From assembly GCA_016715365.1 (NCBI GenBank), contig JADKAM010000004.1, positions 1 through 64,000 on the forward strand: 64,000 bases of DNA, read 5' to 3'. Of the stretch, positions 7,177 through 15,485 are shown piece after piece. The translations under genes were made by a program, and so were the position numbers. A model generated the notes under the pieces. It was not told where the DNA came from and did no database searches. It saw only the letters and a program-made list of their open reading frames with translations. Positions within the stretch are counted from its first letter, which is position 1, and every line of letters begins with the position of its first letter. The stretch comes from Chitinophagaceae bacterium. GTDB lineage: Bacteria > Bacteroidota > Bacteroidia > Chitinophagales > Chitinophagaceae.

Positions 7177-7497
7177 ATGAACATTTATGTTTCAAATTTG
7201 AGCTTTAACACCAGCGATGCTGAGTTAAACGAACTTTTTTCAACTTTTGGCGAAGTTTCTTCTGCTAAAGTAATTACTGACAGAGAGACCGGAAGATCAC
7301 GTGGTTTTGGTTTTGTTGAAATGCCTTCTGAAGATGAAGGAAAAGACGCTATGCTTGGCCTTAACAACAAAGAAGTTGAAGGACGTGCAATGTCTGTTTC
7401 TGTAGCAAAAGAAAGAGAAGAAAGAAGCAGTAACGGCGGCGGAAGCCGTGGTGGTTATGGTAACAACCGCAACAGCGGTGGTGGTGGAAGATGGTAA
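7177..7497 (+). CDS. RRM-domain RNA-binding protein
   Basis: 106 residues. Residues 2-78 are a single RNA recognition motif with RNP2 (IYVSNL, residues 3-8) and RNP1 (RGFGFVEM, residues 42-49), both intact with the aromatic RNA-stacking residues. The C-terminal 25 residues are Gly/Arg/Asn-rich and end in Trp, as in the small cold-responsive RNA-binding proteins of cyanobacteria and Bacteroidota. It probably binds single-stranded RNA and acts as an RNA chaperone or post-transcriptional regulator. It is monocistronic with a long leader and its own terminator. Confidence 0.93.
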   Translation: MNIYVSNLSFNTSDAELNELFSTFGEVSSAKVITDRETGRSRGFGFVEMPSEDEGKDAMLGLNNKEVEGRAMSVSVAKEREERSSNGGGSRGGYGNNRNSGGGGRW

Positions 7498-7520
7498 TTT
7501 TTAATTAACATATTTTCTAT

Positions 7521-7547
7521 AAAGAGTCCGGCAGCGGGCTCTTTTTT
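7521..7547 (+). terminator. Intrinsic terminator of RRM gene
   Basis: AAAGAGTCC (7521-7529) pairs with GGGCTCTTT (one mismatch) around a short GC loop, followed by a seven-T run. Confidence 0.85.
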
Positions 7548-7593
7548 TATGCTCCTTATATCATTATCTTTATCATACTTAAATTTAAATGTG

Positions 7594-8964
7594 ATGATTA
7601 AAAACAGTTTTTTTCTGATTTTTTTCTGCCTTCTTTTTTCTCTTTCAGCAGTTGCACAAAAAGAAGCTCCTTTTTCTGAAGAAATGAAACAGGAAATGTG
7701 CAACAAAGTAAAAGAAGCTGCACAGCACGCCTGGAAAGGGTATAAGGATTACGCCTGGGGAGCCGATGACCTGAAGCCGCTCACCAAAAATTCAAAAATC
7801 TGGTACAAAACATCCATGCTGATGACACCGGTTGATGCTTTTGATACATTTACATTACTGGGTTTAACAACCGAGGCCAAAGAAGCAAAAGACCTCATCT
7901 TAACGAAACTTGATTTTAATATTGACAATGATGTACAGGTTTTTGAAATAACCATACGTTTATTGGCAGGCTTAGTAACTGCTTACGAAATGGATGGCGA
8001 TAAAAAATTTCTTACACTCGCCAAAGATCTTGCCGATCGCCTGATGCCTGCTTTTAAATCCAAAACCGGAATGCCTTACCGATACGTTCATTTGCAAACC
8101 GGCAAAACAAGAGATGGCATTAACAACCCTGCAGAAATTGGAACATTGATGATGGAGTTTGGAAAGCTTTCTAAAATTACAGGAGATAAAAAGTACTACG
8201 ATGCTGCCAAGAAAGGAATGATGTATGTGTACGATCATAGAAGTAGCCAGGACCTGGTAGGTGAGCAGATAGATGTAGAAACCGGAAAGTGGGTAAACAA
8301 CAGAAGTCATATCGGGGCTTATATAGATTCTTACTTTGAGTACCTGTATAAAAGCTGGTTACTGTTTGGCGATAAGGATTTTATAACCGCTTTTGATGTA
8401 CACAATGCTGCCATAAAAAAACACTATATCAGCAAAACCAATAAAGGCTGGTTTATGCACCAGGTTGATATGAATACGGGTAAAATAATAGGTACAACTT
8501 ACGGCGCACTGGAAGCTTTTTATGCAGGCCTGTGTGCCTTTTCAGGCGATGTGGAAACCGGCAGGCAAATACAGGAAGCCAATTATTATATGTGGACCAG
8601 ATTTAACATTGAGCCCGAAGAATTTGATTTTAAAGCCGATACCATTACCAGCGCTTATTATATCCTAAGGCCCGAAAACCTGGAAAGTGCTTTTTACCTG
8701 TATCGCCTTACAGGCGAAAACAAATATTTGTGGCAGGGAAAAGTAATGGTGCAAAGTATTATTGATCATTGTAAAAATGATGTTGGCTTTGCATCATTAA
8801 AAAATGTACTGACTTTTGAAAAAACAAATTCAATGGAAAGTTTTTTCTTTGGCGAAACTTTAAAATATGCCTACCTCATTTTTGCGCCGCCATCAACATT
8901 AGATTTTAAAAAAGTAGTGCTTACAACAGAAGCACATCCCTTTAAAATAGAAACAGCAAAATAA
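7594..8964 (+). CDS. Glycoside hydrolase family 47 alpha-mannosidase-like enzyme, exported
   Basis: 456 residues from the ATG at 7594, which gives a clean signal peptide (IKNSFFLIFFCLLFSLSAVAQ); an ATG at 7549 would add 15 residues ahead of it. The mature part follows the class I alpha-1,2-mannosidase (GH47) (alpha/alpha)7 barrel: HAWKGYKDYAWGADDL, TPVDAFDTFTLLGL, VFEITIRLLAGL with an acidic catalytic-type residue, YILRPENLESAFYLYRL, and MESFFFGETLKYAYLIF. It ends in the family's calcium-site block TTEAHP near the C-terminus. GH47 enzymes remove alpha-1,2-linked mannose. They are mainly eukaryotic, with scattered bacterial members. No other mannan-degradation genes adjoin it. Its stop lies 3 bp from the stop of the convergent gene. 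Confidence 0.88.
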   Translation: MIKNSFFLIFFCLLFSLSAVAQKEAPFSEEMKQEMCNKVKEAAQHAWKGYKDYAWGADDLKPLTKNSKIWYKTSMLMTPVDAFDTFTLLGLTTEAKEAKDLILTKLDFNIDNDVQVFEITIRLLAGLVTAYEMDGDKKFLTLAKDLADRLMPAFKSKTGMPYRYVHLQTGKTRDGINNPAEIGTLMMEFGKLSKITGDKKYYDAAKKGMMYVYDHRSSQDLVGEQIDVETGKWVNNRSHIGAYIDSYFEYLYKSWLLFGDKDFITAFDVHNAAIKKHYISKTNKGWFMHQVDMNTGKIIGTTYGALEAFYAGLCAFSGDVETGRQIQEANYYMWTRFNIEPEEFDFKADTITSAYYILRPENLESAFYLYRLTGENKYLWQGKVMVQSIIDHCKNDVGFASLKNVLTFEKTNSMESFFFGETLKYAYLIFAPPSTLDFKKVVLTTEAHPFKIETAK

Positions 8965-8967
8965 CCA

Positions 8968-10398
8968 TCAACGCATTTTTTCAGTAAAATAATCATGCTT
9001 TACAGCCTTGCCGGTTTGCAGGTCTATTATCATTAGCAGGTTGGCATTGCTTGAACCGATTTCCTTATTATCATTTCCTAAAATGATAAGGCTTTTGCCT
9101 GTATATATCCAGTCTTCAAATTCGGTAAGCATGGTATTGATGGTCCACTTTGTATCCCCCTTCAGATCAACCCTTGCCAGCATGATGCTGCCAGTATTAC
9201 CAACTTTTTCTTTGTAACAAACCATAAACCCATCATCGTTTTTCAGATGTATTGGTAACCCGGTTTCTTTATTAAATAAGAAACCACCCTGTAGGTAAAC
9301 AGCTTCATTTATTTTTTCAGGTTCTGTAACCTGCAGTTCAATGGCTTTCTTGGTGCTGTCTTTAGCTGTTACCGTGGCAGTGTAAAATTTATTTCTGGCA
9401 GTTTCTTTATAAACAGAACGATACCTGAATCTTGTGTCTGGTTTCTCCAGGTCTTCAGCACTTAACAGGCCATACCATTTGCCATTAAAAGTATCAACAG
9501 CAGTGCAGATATTGCTGTAACTTTTACTGCTGCCTCTTAAATTCTCAATCTTTGTTTGAATTTCACGGTCCACATCTTTCAAATCATCCAGGTCACTGAT
9601 CTCATCACGTATATCCGTCTTCATTTTACTGATGCTGTCCTGCAGGAGGTTGAAATTTTTGCCACTGTCTGTATAAGCTGCATAACTTATTTTCTTTTCG
9701 CTGTATAATTTGTTGTAGGCACGGTAGCGGTCATAACCGGCACGGTACTCTTGTTCCAGGGCTTCTTCCTTTTTCTTTAATGCTTTTATTTTTGCCTCAA
9801 CCGGTTTTTTTGAAATAACATCTTCGTCAACAGCAGCTGCTTTCAGGTTGGCTGTTGATAAAAGATATTTAGTTCCATCTGTTGCAGTGATCAATATGGA
9901 ATTTGAAATACCGTCATATTCATAATACCTTTCTTCATCGGGCATTTTTCCTTTCAGTTGCGGGTTCTTTGTTTCTATAATTTCCCTGTCGGCAATCTTC
10001 TCCAGTGTAAATGGATCATAAGCCAGCAACTCACCAATAAAAACCCAGGCTATATTATTACCTGCACCCATTACTTTAACCGGATGGAATTTAATATCAC
10101 TGTTGTGCTTTATCTTTTTATTGGCAATCAACTCAGCCGTTTTTCCATCATTGGCCTGTATAAAATAATTGACGCTCATACTTTTGAACGTACCCTTTGG
10201 ACCCGAGCTGTACGAGGTGGCCTTGCCATATTCCACAATGCTGAAAACAACAGCCTTGCCATCTTTTTCAAAATACAGGACCGGTGTAATAGACGAACGC
10301 TCGTCATATCCCGAAAGGCATCCTCGCAGTAAAAAAATAAATCCTGCTACAATGGCGATGATCACAATAGCCCCGCCGAATAATCCTTTTTTAAGCAT
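8968..10398 (-). CDS. Membrane-anchored periplasmic protein of unknown function
   Basis: About 476 residues from the ATG at 10398, where MLKKGLFGGAIVIIAIVAGFIFLL gives one N-terminal helix followed by a Cys (RGCLSGYD); an earlier ATG at 10428 would add 10 residues. The body is beta-rich (YFEKDGKAVVFSIVEYG, NNIAWVFIGELLAYDPFTLEKI, KYLLSTANL), suggesting a propeller-like fold, interrupted near residues 205-290 by a charged coiled coil (KKKEEALEQEYRAGYDRYRAYNK). Similar wording (AYDPFTLEKI) is seen in proteins that read or compare stored values, but no function is assigned. Convergent with the GH47 gene with a 3-bp gap. Confidence 0.6.
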   Translation of the reverse strand: MLKKGLFGGAIVIIAIVAGFIFLLRGCLSGYDERSSITPVLYFEKDGKAVVFSIVEYGKATSYSSGPKGTFKSMSVNYFIQANDGKTAELIANKKIKHNSDIKFHPVKVMGAGNNIAWVFIGELLAYDPFTLEKIADREIIETKNPQLKGKMPDEERYYEYDGISNSILITATDGTKYLLSTANLKAAAVDEDVISKKPVEAKIKALKKKEEALEQEYRAGYDRYRAYNKLYSEKKISYAAYTDSGKNFNLLQDSISKMKTDIRDEISDLDDLKDVDREIQTKIENLRGSSKSYSNICTAVDTFNGKWYGLLSAEDLEKPDTRFRYRSVYKETARNKFYTATVTAKDSTKKAIELQVTEPEKINEAVYLQGGFLFNKETGLPIHLKNDDGFMVCYKEKVGNTGSIMLARVDLKGDTKWTINTMLTEFEDWIYTGKSLIILGNDNKEIGSSNANLLMIIDLQTGKAVKHDYFTEKMR

Positions 10399-10470
10399 AC
10401 CAATGTTTTGATGATTAAATATAAACAACAGAAGTCAACATTCAAAATGAACAAAACTTTGATAATGCTT

Positions 10471-10580
10471 CAGTTTGAAATCTTCGTTAATAATTTGCTG
10501 TCAATCTGAGCCTGTCGAAGACGGGTTAGCTTACTATCGTACCGGTTTCGACAGGCTCAACCTGACAGCTTTTCAAACTG
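10471..10580. repeat. ~110-bp palindromic repeat element, copy 2
   Basis: Bounded by CAGTTTGAAA (10471-10480) and TTTCAAACTG (10571-10580), which are perfect inverted repeats. An inner imperfect palindrome pairs CTGTCAATCTGAGCCTGTCGAA with TTCGACAGGCTCAACCTGACAG. The right half matches copy 1 (5890-6000) at nearly every position, and similarity continues about 15 bases past the element. Confidence 0.85.
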
Positions 10581-10616
10581 ATGTACTACCAGAACTTTTC
10601 ATCACTGCTTATTAAT

Positions 10617-10624
10617 TACATTTG
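10617..10624 (+). promoter_or_regulatory. -7 box of MFS/Mur ligase operon
   Basis: TACATTTG is a perfect match to TAnnTTTG, 23 bases before the ATG at 10647. The -33 region is only loosely TTTG-like (TTTT at 10596). Confidence 0.55.
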
Positions 10625-10646
10625 CACTTACTATAACCAATTTATA

Positions 10647-11870
10647 ATGGCATCAAAACGCAACGCTGCAGTTGGCTTTATTTTTATCACGCTTTTAATT
10701 GATGTAATTGGCTTTGGTATTATCATTCCGGTAATGCCTAAATTAATTTCAGAATTGAAGCATGTTGATATCAGTACAGCTTCCACCTATGGCAGCCTGC
10801 TGATGTTTGCCTATGCATTCGTACAATTCTTCTGTGCACCCCTGCTGGGAAACCTGAGTGATAAATATGGCCGCAGGCCGGTGTTGTTGTTTTCTTTATT
10901 TGGTTTTGGTATCGATTATTTATTCCTTGCCCTGGCACCAACTTTTGGTTGGTTAATAGTAGGCAGAATCATAGCCGGTATTACCGGTGCCAGTTTTACA
11001 ACCGGCGCAGCTTATATTTCGGACGTTAGTACTAAAGAGAACCGGGCAAAGAATTTTGGAATGATTGGCGCTGCATTTGGCCTTGGGTTTATCATTGGGC
11101 CCGTAATTGGCGGGTTGCTGGGCCACCTGGGACCACGCATTCCTTTTTATGCTGCTGCAATATTGGCGCTTATAAACTGGGCCTATGGCTATTTTGTTTT
11201 ACCCGAATCGCTGAGCAAAGAAAACCGCCGGGCATTCGACTGGAAACGTGCTAACCCGGTTGGCTCTTTATTGCACCTGAAAAAATACCCTGCCATTACC
11301 GGCCTGGCATTTTCAATTTTACTCATCTACATTGCGGCCCATTCTGTAATGAGTACCTGGAGTTATTTTGGCATGTACCGTTTTAACTGGGATGAAAAAA
11401 TGGTTGGCCTTTCATTAGGCGCTGTGGGCATTATGGTTGCCGTAGTGCAGGGAGGATTAATTCGCTATATCAATCCCAAACTGGGAAATGAGAAAAGTAT
11501 TTTTACCGGCCTGGCACTGTATGCCTTTGGCTTGTTATTGTTTGGTATAGCCACCCAAAGCTGGATGATGTTTGTGATCTTAATTCCTTATTGCCTGGGC
11601 GGTATTACCATGCCGGCTATACAGTCAATTATGGCTGGTCACGTGCCACCCAACCAGCAGGGTGAGTTGCAGGGAGCCATCACCAGTTTAATGAGTGCAG
11701 CTGCTATTATTGGCCCGTTGCTGATGAACAATTTATTTTATTATTTTACACATAAGGATGCTCCTTTTCAATTACCGGGCGCCCCTTTTTTACTGGGTGC
11801 GGTTTTAATGATGGTGAGTGGATGGATCGCTTATAATACATTGCACACAAAACAAAGTCCTGCATTATGA
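10647..11870 (+). CDS. MFS transporter, TetA-like (DHA1) family
   Basis: 407 residues from the ATG at 10647 (MASKRNAAVGF); an upstream ATG at 10581 lies inside the repeat element and before the promoter. Twelve hydrophobic helices are evident. The loop 2-3 motif GNLSDKYGRRPVL is the MFS motif A, and the fifth helix has the Gly/Pro-rich antiporter motif (GFIIGPVIGGLLG). Sequence style matches the tetracycline-efflux branch of drug:H+ antiporters, but many such proteins export other compounds, so resistance should not be assumed. The stop overlaps the start of the Mur ligase gene (ATGA). Confidence 0.85.
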   Translation: MASKRNAAVGFIFITLLIDVIGFGIIIPVMPKLISELKHVDISTASTYGSLLMFAYAFVQFFCAPLLGNLSDKYGRRPVLLFSLFGFGIDYLFLALAPTFGWLIVGRIIAGITGASFTTGAAYISDVSTKENRAKNFGMIGAAFGLGFIIGPVIGGLLGHLGPRIPFYAAAILALINWAYGYFVLPESLSKENRRAFDWKRANPVGSLLHLKKYPAITGLAFSILLIYIAAHSVMSTWSYFGMYRFNWDEKMVGLSLGAVGIMVAVVQGGLIRYINPKLGNEKSIFTGLALYAFGLLLFGIATQSWMMFVILIPYCLGGITMPAIQSIMAGHVPPNQQGELQGAITSLMSAAAIIGPLLMNNLFYYFTHKDAPFQLPGAPFLLGAVLMMVSGWIAYNTLHTKQSPAL

Positions 11871-13243
11871 TAAGAGGGATTCAAGATTTTAAAAATGTTT
11901 TTTTTATTGGCGTGGCCGGTGTAGGTATGAGCGCTATTGCACAATACCTTGCCGGTATTGATAAGAAAGTAAGTGGCAGTGACCGCTATTTTAAAGAAGG
12001 CGAGTTTAATGATACCAAAGAAAAACTGGAAGCAGCAGGTATACATTGTTTTTTACAGAACGGAGATGGCATCACCCATGAAACCGACCTTGTTGTTGTT
12101 TCAACAGCCATAGAAGATACGGTGTTTGAAGTACAGAAAGCAAAGCAACTCAATATTCCCATCATCAAAAGATCTGAATTGCTGGCGCTGATCGCTAAAA
12201 GTAAAAGAACCATTGCTGTTGGCGGTACATCGGGCAAAAGCACTACCAGCGCCATGTTATTTGATATTTTGGATAAAGCCGGTTTACAACCCAGCATCAT
12301 CAGTGGTGCAGGCCTGGTAAGTATTATTAAAGAAGGAAAGATTGGCAATGCAAAAGTTGGAGCAGGAGAGTGGCTGGTTATTGAAGCGGATGAAAGTGAT
12401 GGCAGCATTGTGCAATACGAACCGGAAATTGGTTTATTATTAAATGTAGATAAAGACCACCAGGAGATAGATGAACTGATGGGCATCTTCACCATTTTCA
12501 AAAACAACAGTAAAATTTTCATTGTTAATCAATCCAATGCATTAGCCAAACAACTTTCGCAAAATATGGCACAGGATTTTTCTTCAGATGAAAATTCGCA
12601 GGCTGGTTTCATCGCAACGGATTTTTCGCAGGATGGATTCTGCATCCAATTCACGATTCACAACTCACCATTCACGATCAACAGTATTGGCAAGCACAAT
12701 ATGGAAAATGCCCTCGCCGCCGTTGCCGTTGCCAACCAGATTGGCGTTGATCTTGAAACCTGTGCATCTGCCTTAAAAAATTACGAAGGCATTTACCGAC
12801 GCAACCAGGTGCTGGGTAATAAAAACGGTATTTGGGTAATTGATGATTATGCACACAACCCTGTTAAATGTGCTGCTGCAATTATGGCCTGCCAGCCGGT
12901 AGCTGATAAAGTGGTAGCCTGGTTTCAGCCGCACGGTTATGGTCCTACAAGATTTTTAAGAACAGATTTTGTGAAAGAAATTGCCGCTGCTTTAAGGCCG
13001 CAGGATGAAATATGGATGAGTGAGATATTTTATGCCGGTGGTACAGCCGTAAAAGATATAAGCGCCAATGATCTGATTATGGATATTAAAGCGCTGGGTA
13101 AAAATGCCTTCTTTGTAGAAGACCGCAACCTGTTTGTAGAAACTGCCAGGCCGCATCTTTCTGATAATTCTGTATTACTTTTAATGGGTGCAAGAGATCC
13201 CGGACTGGAAGCTTTCAGCAGGTCTGTTTTTGAATCACTCTAA
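11867..13243 (+). CDS. Mur ligase family protein (MurC/Mpl-like)
   Basis: 458 residues with the three Mur ligase domains: N-terminal Rossmann UDP-sugar-binding domain (FFIGVAGVGMSAIAQYLAG, residues 12-30), central ATPase domain with P-loop GGTSGKSTT (119-127) and the conserved EADESDGS segment, and the C-terminal domain with DDYAHNP near residue 325 and FQPHGYGPTRFL. This enzyme class joins an amino acid or peptide to UDP-N-acetylmuramate, or recycles cell-wall peptide. Its position outside a dcw cluster and overlap with an MFS gene suggest an accessory ligase rather than the main MurC; a recycling or specialised role is inference. The stretch 12588-12680 has internally repetitive DNA but keeps the frame. 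Confidence 0.8.
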   Translation: MIRGIQDFKNVFFIGVAGVGMSAIAQYLAGIDKKVSGSDRYFKEGEFNDTKEKLEAAGIHCFLQNGDGITHETDLVVVSTAIEDTVFEVQKAKQLNIPIIKRSELLALIAKSKRTIAVGGTSGKSTTSAMLFDILDKAGLQPSIISGAGLVSIIKEGKIGNAKVGAGEWLVIEADESDGSIVQYEPEIGLLLNVDKDHQEIDELMGIFTIFKNNSKIFIVNQSNALAKQLSQNMAQDFSSDENSQAGFIATDFSQDGFCIQFTIHNSPFTINSIGKHNMENALAAVAVANQIGVDLETCASALKNYEGIYRRNQVLGNKNGIWVIDDYAHNPVKCAAAIMACQPVADKVVAWFQPHGYGPTRFLRTDFVKEIAAALRPQDEIWMSEIFYAGGTAVKDISANDLIMDIKALGKNAFFVEDRNLFVETARPHLSDNSVLLLMGARDPGLEAFSRSVFESL

Positions 13244-13253
13244 ATAAACAATC

Positions 13254-13760
13254 ATGAAAACTGTTTTTTTTGCACTCCTCATGTTTCTACAAATTATGGT
13301 AGTGGCACAAATTGCAAAACCGGTTACCAATGCTGAATTAAAAGCGCTGGTTGGTACCTGGACGGGTACATTGGTTGCAACAGGATTTGTTGATGGTAAA
13401 AACCAACATACATATACAACGGCACTTGAAGTAGTGGATATGCAGGATTCCCTGATGTTTAATTTTACTTTTACCGGTGAAGGAGGCAAACAACTCATTG
13501 ATAAATACCCGTTGCGTATTTATGACAATGGCGATAAACTAAGCTTCGATAGTACGCAATTTGAAATTACAGACATTCGCAGAAGAGGTATCAGGTTAAC
13601 CATGTATGCCGAAAGGGAAGGGTACGATCAAAACCGAAGAGTGGAATGGCAGCATGTTTTTATCATTGGTCCGGGTATACTCAATATCACAAAAGGTATC
13701 CGATATCCTGATATGATAGATTTTTCGATTCAAAAAAGGTTGATACTAACAAAAAAATGA
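13254..13760 (+). CDS. Exported lipocalin-like protein
   Basis: 168 residues. Residues 1-19 form a signal peptide (MKTVFFALLMFLQIMVVAQ). The mature part begins with the typical small-barrel opening KALVGTWTGTLVA and continues with alternating strands (LMFNFTFTGEGG, YPLRIYDNGDKLSFD), consistent with the lipocalin-like proteins frequent in Bacteroidota. Ligand unknown. It starts 10 bp after the Mur ligase and overlaps the next gene by four bases, so it sits in one operon from the MFS gene to imidazolonepropionase. Confidence 0.6.
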   Translation: MKTVFFALLMFLQIMVVAQIAKPVTNAELKALVGTWTGTLVATGFVDGKNQHTYTTALEVVDMQDSLMFNFTFTGEGGKQLIDKYPLRIYDNGDKLSFDSTQFEITDIRRRGIRLTMYAEREGYDQNRRVEWQHVFIIGPGILNITKGIRYPDMIDFSIQKRLILTKK

Positions 13761-14998
13761 CAACACTTATAACCAACATAGCCCAACTGGTAAATACCCG
13801 GGAAGAAACAACCCTTCTTCGTGGCGCTGCATTGGCAGCATTGCCTGTTATAGAAGATGCATTTGTATTAATAGAAGACGGCATCATAGCAGATTACGGA
13901 CACATGTATGAACTGGAACTTAAAGTGCCGCAACTGCCCAAACATATTATTGATTCAGACGGGCAATTTGTTTTGCCAACCTGGTGCGACAGCCACACCC
14001 ATATTGTGTTTGCCAAAACACGTGAAGATGAATTTATTGATAAGCTGAAAGGGATGAGCTATGCAGATATTGCAGCCAAAGGCGGCGGTATCTTAAACTC
14101 TGCCAATAAATTAAATGATGCAACAGAAGATGAATTGTTCAACAGTGCATGGAAGCGCCTGGAAGAACTTAGCAAACTCGGTACAGCTGCCATCGAAATA
14201 AAAAGCGGCTATGGCTTAACCGCAGAAGGAGAGTTAAAAATGCTGCGGGTGATAAAAAGGCTAAAAGAAAAGTCGGCACTTTCAATTAAATCAACCTTTC
14301 TTGGTGCCCACACATATCCACTTGCTTATAAAGAAAATCATTCCGGTTATATTGATAGCATCATCAACCAAATGCTGCCTGTAATTGCTGCAGAAAACCT
14401 GGCCGATTATATTGATTGCTTCTGCGAAACCGGTTTCTTTTCTCCCGAAGAAATGGAAACCATCTGTAAAGCCGGCATCAGCTACGGACTAAAACCCAAG
14501 CTTCATGTTAACCAGTTAAACAGCATTGGCGGTATTGAATCAGCCATAAAATTAAATGCTTTATCTGTTGATCATCTGGAGACTATGACAGATGTTGATG
14601 TTAAATTATTAAGCAGCTCAAGCACCATCGGAACCCTCTTGCCAACCGCAGCTTTCTTCTTAAGAATGCCATATCAACCAGCCAGGCAGTTGATTGATGC
14701 CGGTTGCGCCATTGCACTCGCCAGCGATTATAACCCCGGCTCATCACCCAGCGGCAACATGAATTTTGTGATTGCTTTAAGTTGCATACAAATGAAAATG
14801 CTGCCCGAAGAAGCCATCAATGCAGCTACCATAAACGGAGCTTATGCTATGGAACTGGAGAAAGAATTAGGCAGCATTACCATCGGCAAAAAAGCCAATC
14901 TTATTTTTACAAAACCCATTCCATCTTTGGCATACCTGCCGTATGCTTTCGGAAACAATCAGATCGATAAGGTAATGATCAACGGACAGTTTATTTAA
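13757..14998 (+). CDS. hutI: Imidazolonepropionase
   Basis: 413 residues, family-typical length. It belongs to the amidohydrolase superfamily: zinc ligands in SHTHIVFAKTRE (His80 and His82), the substrate-contact segment KSGYGLT near residue 150, the LGAHTYP block, HVNQLNSIGG (third His), and ASDYNPGSSP carrying the catalytic Asp near the C-terminus. It hydrolyses 4-imidazolone-5-propanoate to N-formimidoyl-L-glutamate, the third step of histidine degradation. The other hut genes (hutH, hutU, formimidoylglutamase) are not in this window. It overlaps the lipocalin-like gene by four bases and is followed 10 bp later by a small exported protein. Confidence 0.96.
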   Translation: MTTLITNIAQLVNTREETTLLRGAALAALPVIEDAFVLIEDGIIADYGHMYELELKVPQLPKHIIDSDGQFVLPTWCDSHTHIVFAKTREDEFIDKLKGMSYADIAAKGGGILNSANKLNDATEDELFNSAWKRLEELSKLGTAAIEIKSGYGLTAEGELKMLRVIKRLKEKSALSIKSTFLGAHTYPLAYKENHSGYIDSIINQMLPVIAAENLADYIDCFCETGFFSPEEMETICKAGISYGLKPKLHVNQLNSIGGIESAIKLNALSVDHLETMTDVDVKLLSSSSTIGTLLPTAAFFLRMPYQPARQLIDAGCAIALASDYNPGSSPSGNMNFVIALSCIQMKMLPEEAINAATINGAYAMELEKELGSITIGKKANLIFTKPIPSLAYLPYAFGNNQIDKVMINGQFI

Positions 14999-15008
14999 AT
15001 GGAATAGT

Positions 15009-15425
15009 ATGAAACATTTTTTTCTGATTCTTCTTGGTCTTTTCTTATGCCATGCTACTTTTGCACAGGCCGACAGTACTGCCTGTTTGAATTATAAGAA
15101 AGGATATTTTTCTTACATGGATTCGTTGGGTAACACTGTTTTGGTTCATCGCCGCAAAAAATACCAGTACGATAAAAATACGGTTACCAAAGTAAGAACA
15201 CAGTTCCGGTTAAGCTGGACGGGAAATTGTACATACCAGATCACACAGGCAATTACCAACAGCAAAGCTGCCCGTAAATATAAATACAGCAGCACCACGG
15301 TGATTATTGATAAAACCGACGGGGATCAAGGTTACACATATTCCTGTGGATGTGAAGATGGATCAAAAATTAAAAGCGGGTATATGAAAAAGCTCACCAA
15401 GGAGCAATACTATAGTCTTTTTTAA
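15009..15425 (+). CDS. Small exported protein, unknown function
   Basis: 138 residues with a signal peptide (MKHFFLILLGLFLCHATFAQ). The mature protein is polar and beta-leaning, with four Cys including a CGCEDG motif near residue 116 that could form disulphides or bind metal. Last gene of the operon ending at the terminator at 15430-15461. No family recognised. Confidence 0.55.
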   Translation: MKHFFLILLGLFLCHATFAQADSTACLNYKKGYFSYMDSLGNTVLVHRRKKYQYDKNTVTKVRTQFRLSWTGNCTYQITQAITNSKAARKYKYSSTTVIIDKTDGDQGYTYSCGCEDGSKIKSGYMKKLTKEQYYSLF

Positions 15426-15429
15426 AGTA

Positions 15430-15461
15430 CAAATGCCGGGATTAGAAAAAGCCGGCATTTG
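15430..15461. terminator. Bidirectional intrinsic terminator
   Basis: CAAATGCCGG (15430-15439) and CCGGCATTTG (15452-15461) are exact inverted repeats with a 12-base loop, followed by ATTTTTATA. It separates the convergent operon ending at 15425 from the CoA-transferase gene ending at 15486. Confidence 0.85.
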
Positions 15462-15485
15462 ATTTTTATAACTGTATGTATTAGC

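Noticed and set aside
10647..11870. Tetracycline resistance gene
   Set aside because: Only the MFS family and DHA1-like motifs are visible; close sequence identity to a resistance determinant cannot be claimed.
12588..12776. Second gene inside the Mur ligase
   Set aside because: A short plus-strand frame is only a shifted reading of the ligase sequence; the ligase frame is continuous with its domains.
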